Assembly (NCBI GenBank): GCA_934101345.1
Contig: CAKOQV010000002.1
Span: forward strand, 1-51,182
DNA: 51,182 nucleotides
Source: an uncultured Bacilli bacterium
Lineage (GTDB): Bacteria; Bacillota_I; Bacilli_A; RF39; UBA660
Direction of reading: 5' to 3'
Made by a program: the position numbers and the translations under genes
In this document: piece by piece, positions 49,581 through 51,182 of the stretch
Layout: every line of letters starts with the position of its first letter
Position numbering within the stretch: the stretch's first letter is position 1
The notes under the pieces: generated by a model
What the model was told of the DNA's origin: nothing
The model's input: only the letters and a program-made list of their open reading frames with translations
Databases searched by the model: none

Positions 49581-49668
49581 TATCTTTTTTAAATTGTATT
49601 TTATTTTACACATTTTAATTACTTTATTACCAAAATATTACCATATATTTCCATTTATATCATCCTTT

Positions 49669-49748
49669 CACTAAAAGCCAAGGTCTTTTAGTGTTGTTAT
49701 TAGCCTTAAGTCTAATAACAATGTATCTACATACCTATCATATATAAG
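49669..49748 (+). repeat. intergenic hairpin repeat, copy B
   Basis: First hairpin: 9-bp arms CACTAAAAG / CTTTTAGTG, loop CCAAGGT; second: 8-bp arms GTTATTAG / CTAATAAC, loop CCTTAAGT; tail from TATCTACATA to ATATATAAG (49724-49748). Against copy C, both stems change sequence but stay paired while loop edges and tail are kept. It lies between the BspA-like gene and the Flp-like pilin gene (both minus strand). Confidence 0.7.
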
Positions 49749-49790
49749 TCATAAATATATACTAAAAGAAAGATATTAGTTATACCTTTC

Positions 49791-51182
49791 TTAGTTATTA
49801 CTCTTATACGTCAAATATCCAGTAGTATAGTTAGCCATTGTTTTATCTGTTTTAGCCTTATTATATGGTACTGCTCCTGATAAATGACCACAACTTAAAA
49901 ACATATTTGTAGAATTAGTTACATTATCTACATTCCATAAATCAGATACATAAATAGTTTTTAACTTCCAGCAATTCCAAAACATATAATCAATTTTTAA
50001 CAATGCAAGTGTATTAAAATTTGACAAATCAATTATTGTTAAATTATTACAACTAGCAAACATGTATCCCATATCATTAACATTGCCTACATTAAAATTA
50101 GATAGATCTAAGCTTACCAAGCTATTGCAAGCTTGAAACATACCTCCCATCGTAGTTACATTTGATGTGTCAAAATTTGATAAATTAACAGTAGCTAATT
50201 TATTACAAGACATAAACATAAAACTTAAGTTTGTTACATTGCTCGTATTAAAATTAGATAAATCTAACGATGTTAAACCACTGCATCCGCTAAACATACG
50301 TTCCATATTTGTTACTTTATTTGTAACAAAATTTGATAAATCTAGTGTAGTAAGACTACTGCAGCCAGCAAACATATTATTCATATTTGTTACTTTACTT
50401 GTATTAAAATTCGATAAATTTAATGTTGTCAACCTATTGCAGCCATAAAACATAGCATTCATATCAGTCACATTAGACGTATTAAATTTTGATATATTTA
50501 AAGTAGTTAATTTGGCGCAGTTATAAAACATACCTCTCATATTCGTTACATTACTTGTATTAAAGTTTGATAAATCTAAAGCAGTTAAACTATTACAACC
50601 CCAAAACATACAAGCTATATTTGTTACATTGCTTGTATTAAAGTTTGATAAGTCCAAGTTTGTTAAACTACTGCAATAACAAAACATGTCATACATATTT
50701 GTCACTTTGCTTGTATCAAAATTAGATAAATCTATTGTTGTTAACTTTCCGCATCTATAAAACATATCACGCATATTTGTTACTTTACTGGTATTAAAAC
50801 TTGATAAATTTAAGTTTATTAAACTTGCGCAACCCTGAAACATACAACTCATATTTATTACATTTGATGTGTCAAATTTAGATAAATCTAGCGTTGTTAA
50901 ACTATAACAGCTCCAAAACATACTAGACATATTTGTTACTTTACTGGTATTAAAATTTGATAAATCTATACTTGTTAAACTTTTGCATAAAGAAAACATA
51001 CTATACATTTCAGTAACATTAGATGTATCAAAATTTGATAAATCTATACTTGTTAAACTTTCGCATCCTTTAAACATATTAACCATAGATTTTACTTTTG
51101 AAGTGTTGAATGAACTTAAATTTATACTCTGCAATGATTTACATCCTTGAAACATTCCACCATAAGAATAGCCACTCCAAGT
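49791..51182 (-). CDS. BspA-like (DUF285) leucine-rich-repeat surface protein, N-terminus beyond right edge
   Basis: The frame is open to base 51182, so the protein starts outside the window; at least 463 codons are seen. They form a regular array of 26-aa repeats of the form MF-xx-C-xxL-xxLDLSNF-x-TS-x-VTxM: 15 copies of exactly 26, one of 27, and a 37-aa cap ending GYLTYKSNN. DUF285/BspA-type proteins are secreted surface adhesins of gut bacteria and protists. No C-terminal sorting signal is present, so attachment must be by other means. The repeats share long near-identical DNA blocks, so recombination could change copy number. Confidence 0.92.
   Translation of the reverse strand, partial: TWSGYSYGGMFQGCKSLQSINLSSFNTSKVKSMVNMFKGCESLTSIDLSNFDTSNVTEMYSMFSLCKSLTSIDLSNFNTSKVTNMSSMFWSCYSLTTLDLSKFDTSNVINMSCMFQGCASLINLNLSSFNTSKVTNMRDMFYRCGKLTTIDLSNFDTSKVTNMYDMFCYCSSLTNLDLSNFNTSNVTNIACMFWGCNSLTALDLSNFNTSNVTNMRGMFYNCAKLTTLNISKFNTSNVTDMNAMFYGCNRLTTLNLSNFNTSKVTNMNNMFAGCSSLTTLDLSNFVTNKVTNMERMFSGCSGLTSLDLSNFNTSNVTNLSFMFMSCNKLATVNLSNFDTSNVTTMGGMFQACNSLVSLDLSNFNVGNVNDMGYMFASCNNLTIIDLSNFNTLALLKIDYMFWNCWKLKTIYVSDLWNVDNVTNSTNMFLSCGHLSGAVPYNKAKTDKTMANYTTGYLTYKSNN

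Noticed and set aside
49791..51182. BspA repeats as a CRISPR or satellite array
   Set aside because: The frame stays open throughout and the 78-bp period equals a 26-aa protein repeat of a known family.

Overview
The window is AT-rich bacterial DNA with dense, mostly minus-strand operons and short gaps. Trp is written TGG throughout and TGA still works as a stop, so this is not a TGA-recoded Mollicute. Gene content points to a low-GC Bacillota lineage near the Mollicutes, probably an uncultured gut Bacilli group of the RF39/RFN20/ML615J-28 kind (inference). Clues are scpAB-ruvB, rpsO-pnp, sporulation genes (cotE, spoIIGA, sigE), TasA-like, dockerin, BspA-like and sortase-linked surface proteins, and Shine-Dalgarno sites built on GGTGAT (the far end of AGGAGGTGAT), which often make a false GTG start just upstream of the true start.

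Layout. 1-5,500: pnp (cut by the left edge), rpsO with a promoter and a likely S15 leader, then a degenerate histidine kinase-receiver with an acyl-CoA synthetase-like gene. 5,500-8,040: an unknown 390-aa gene, decayed RhuM-like sequence with palindromes, and an orphan Dam-type methylase. 8,040-10,300: ruvB-scpB-scpA. 10,300-14,800: a hairpin-rich intergenic region, a 68-aa gene, and an operon of two large coiled-coil paralogues plus a DUF1292-like protein. 14,850-20,800: cotE, a sirtuin, small membrane proteins, a catalytically degenerate deacetylase-like protein, an FMN-binding lipoprotein, an MFS-like transporter and a TIGR01212 radical SAM protein. 20,800-26,200: parE-cdsA-rseP and a TasA-like surface protein. 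26,200-31,700: a sortase and pilin-like operon facing a membrane-anchored M15 carboxypeptidase operon. 31,700-37,000: prs, tRNA-Arg(CCT), a tail-anchored protein, a ferredoxin with an internal duplication, a two-component system and superoxide dismutase. 37,000-40,300: a YhcG remnant and an ApbE/NusG-II/Gx-transporter operon. 40,400-49,600: cell-surface and cell-wall proteins, YihY, a degenerate GGDEF protein, sigE-spoIIGA and a lone Flp-like pilin. 49,800-end: a BspA-like repeat protein cut by the right edge.

How parts fit together. ApbE, a NusG-II protein (EetA type), a Gx transporter (EetB type) and an FMN-binding lipoprotein carrying an SGCT attachment motif suggest extracytoplasmic flavinylation. 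SpoIIGA with pro-sigma-E, plus CotE, argue for an intact mother-cell sporulation switch. Sortase, pilin-like, dockerin, SH3, BspA and TasA-like proteins make up a large surface repertoire.

The most unusual non-coding signal is a family of intergenic hairpins at five loci (7,970; 10,381; 34,109; 36,919; 49,669). The stems differ in sequence but keep pairing, and the loop boundaries are constant: AG-Y-C on the 5' side and GT-CT on the 3' side, giving a fixed C/U or U/U mismatch. Four copies are followed by a conserved ~25-nt tail starting TATC. I do not recognise this element.
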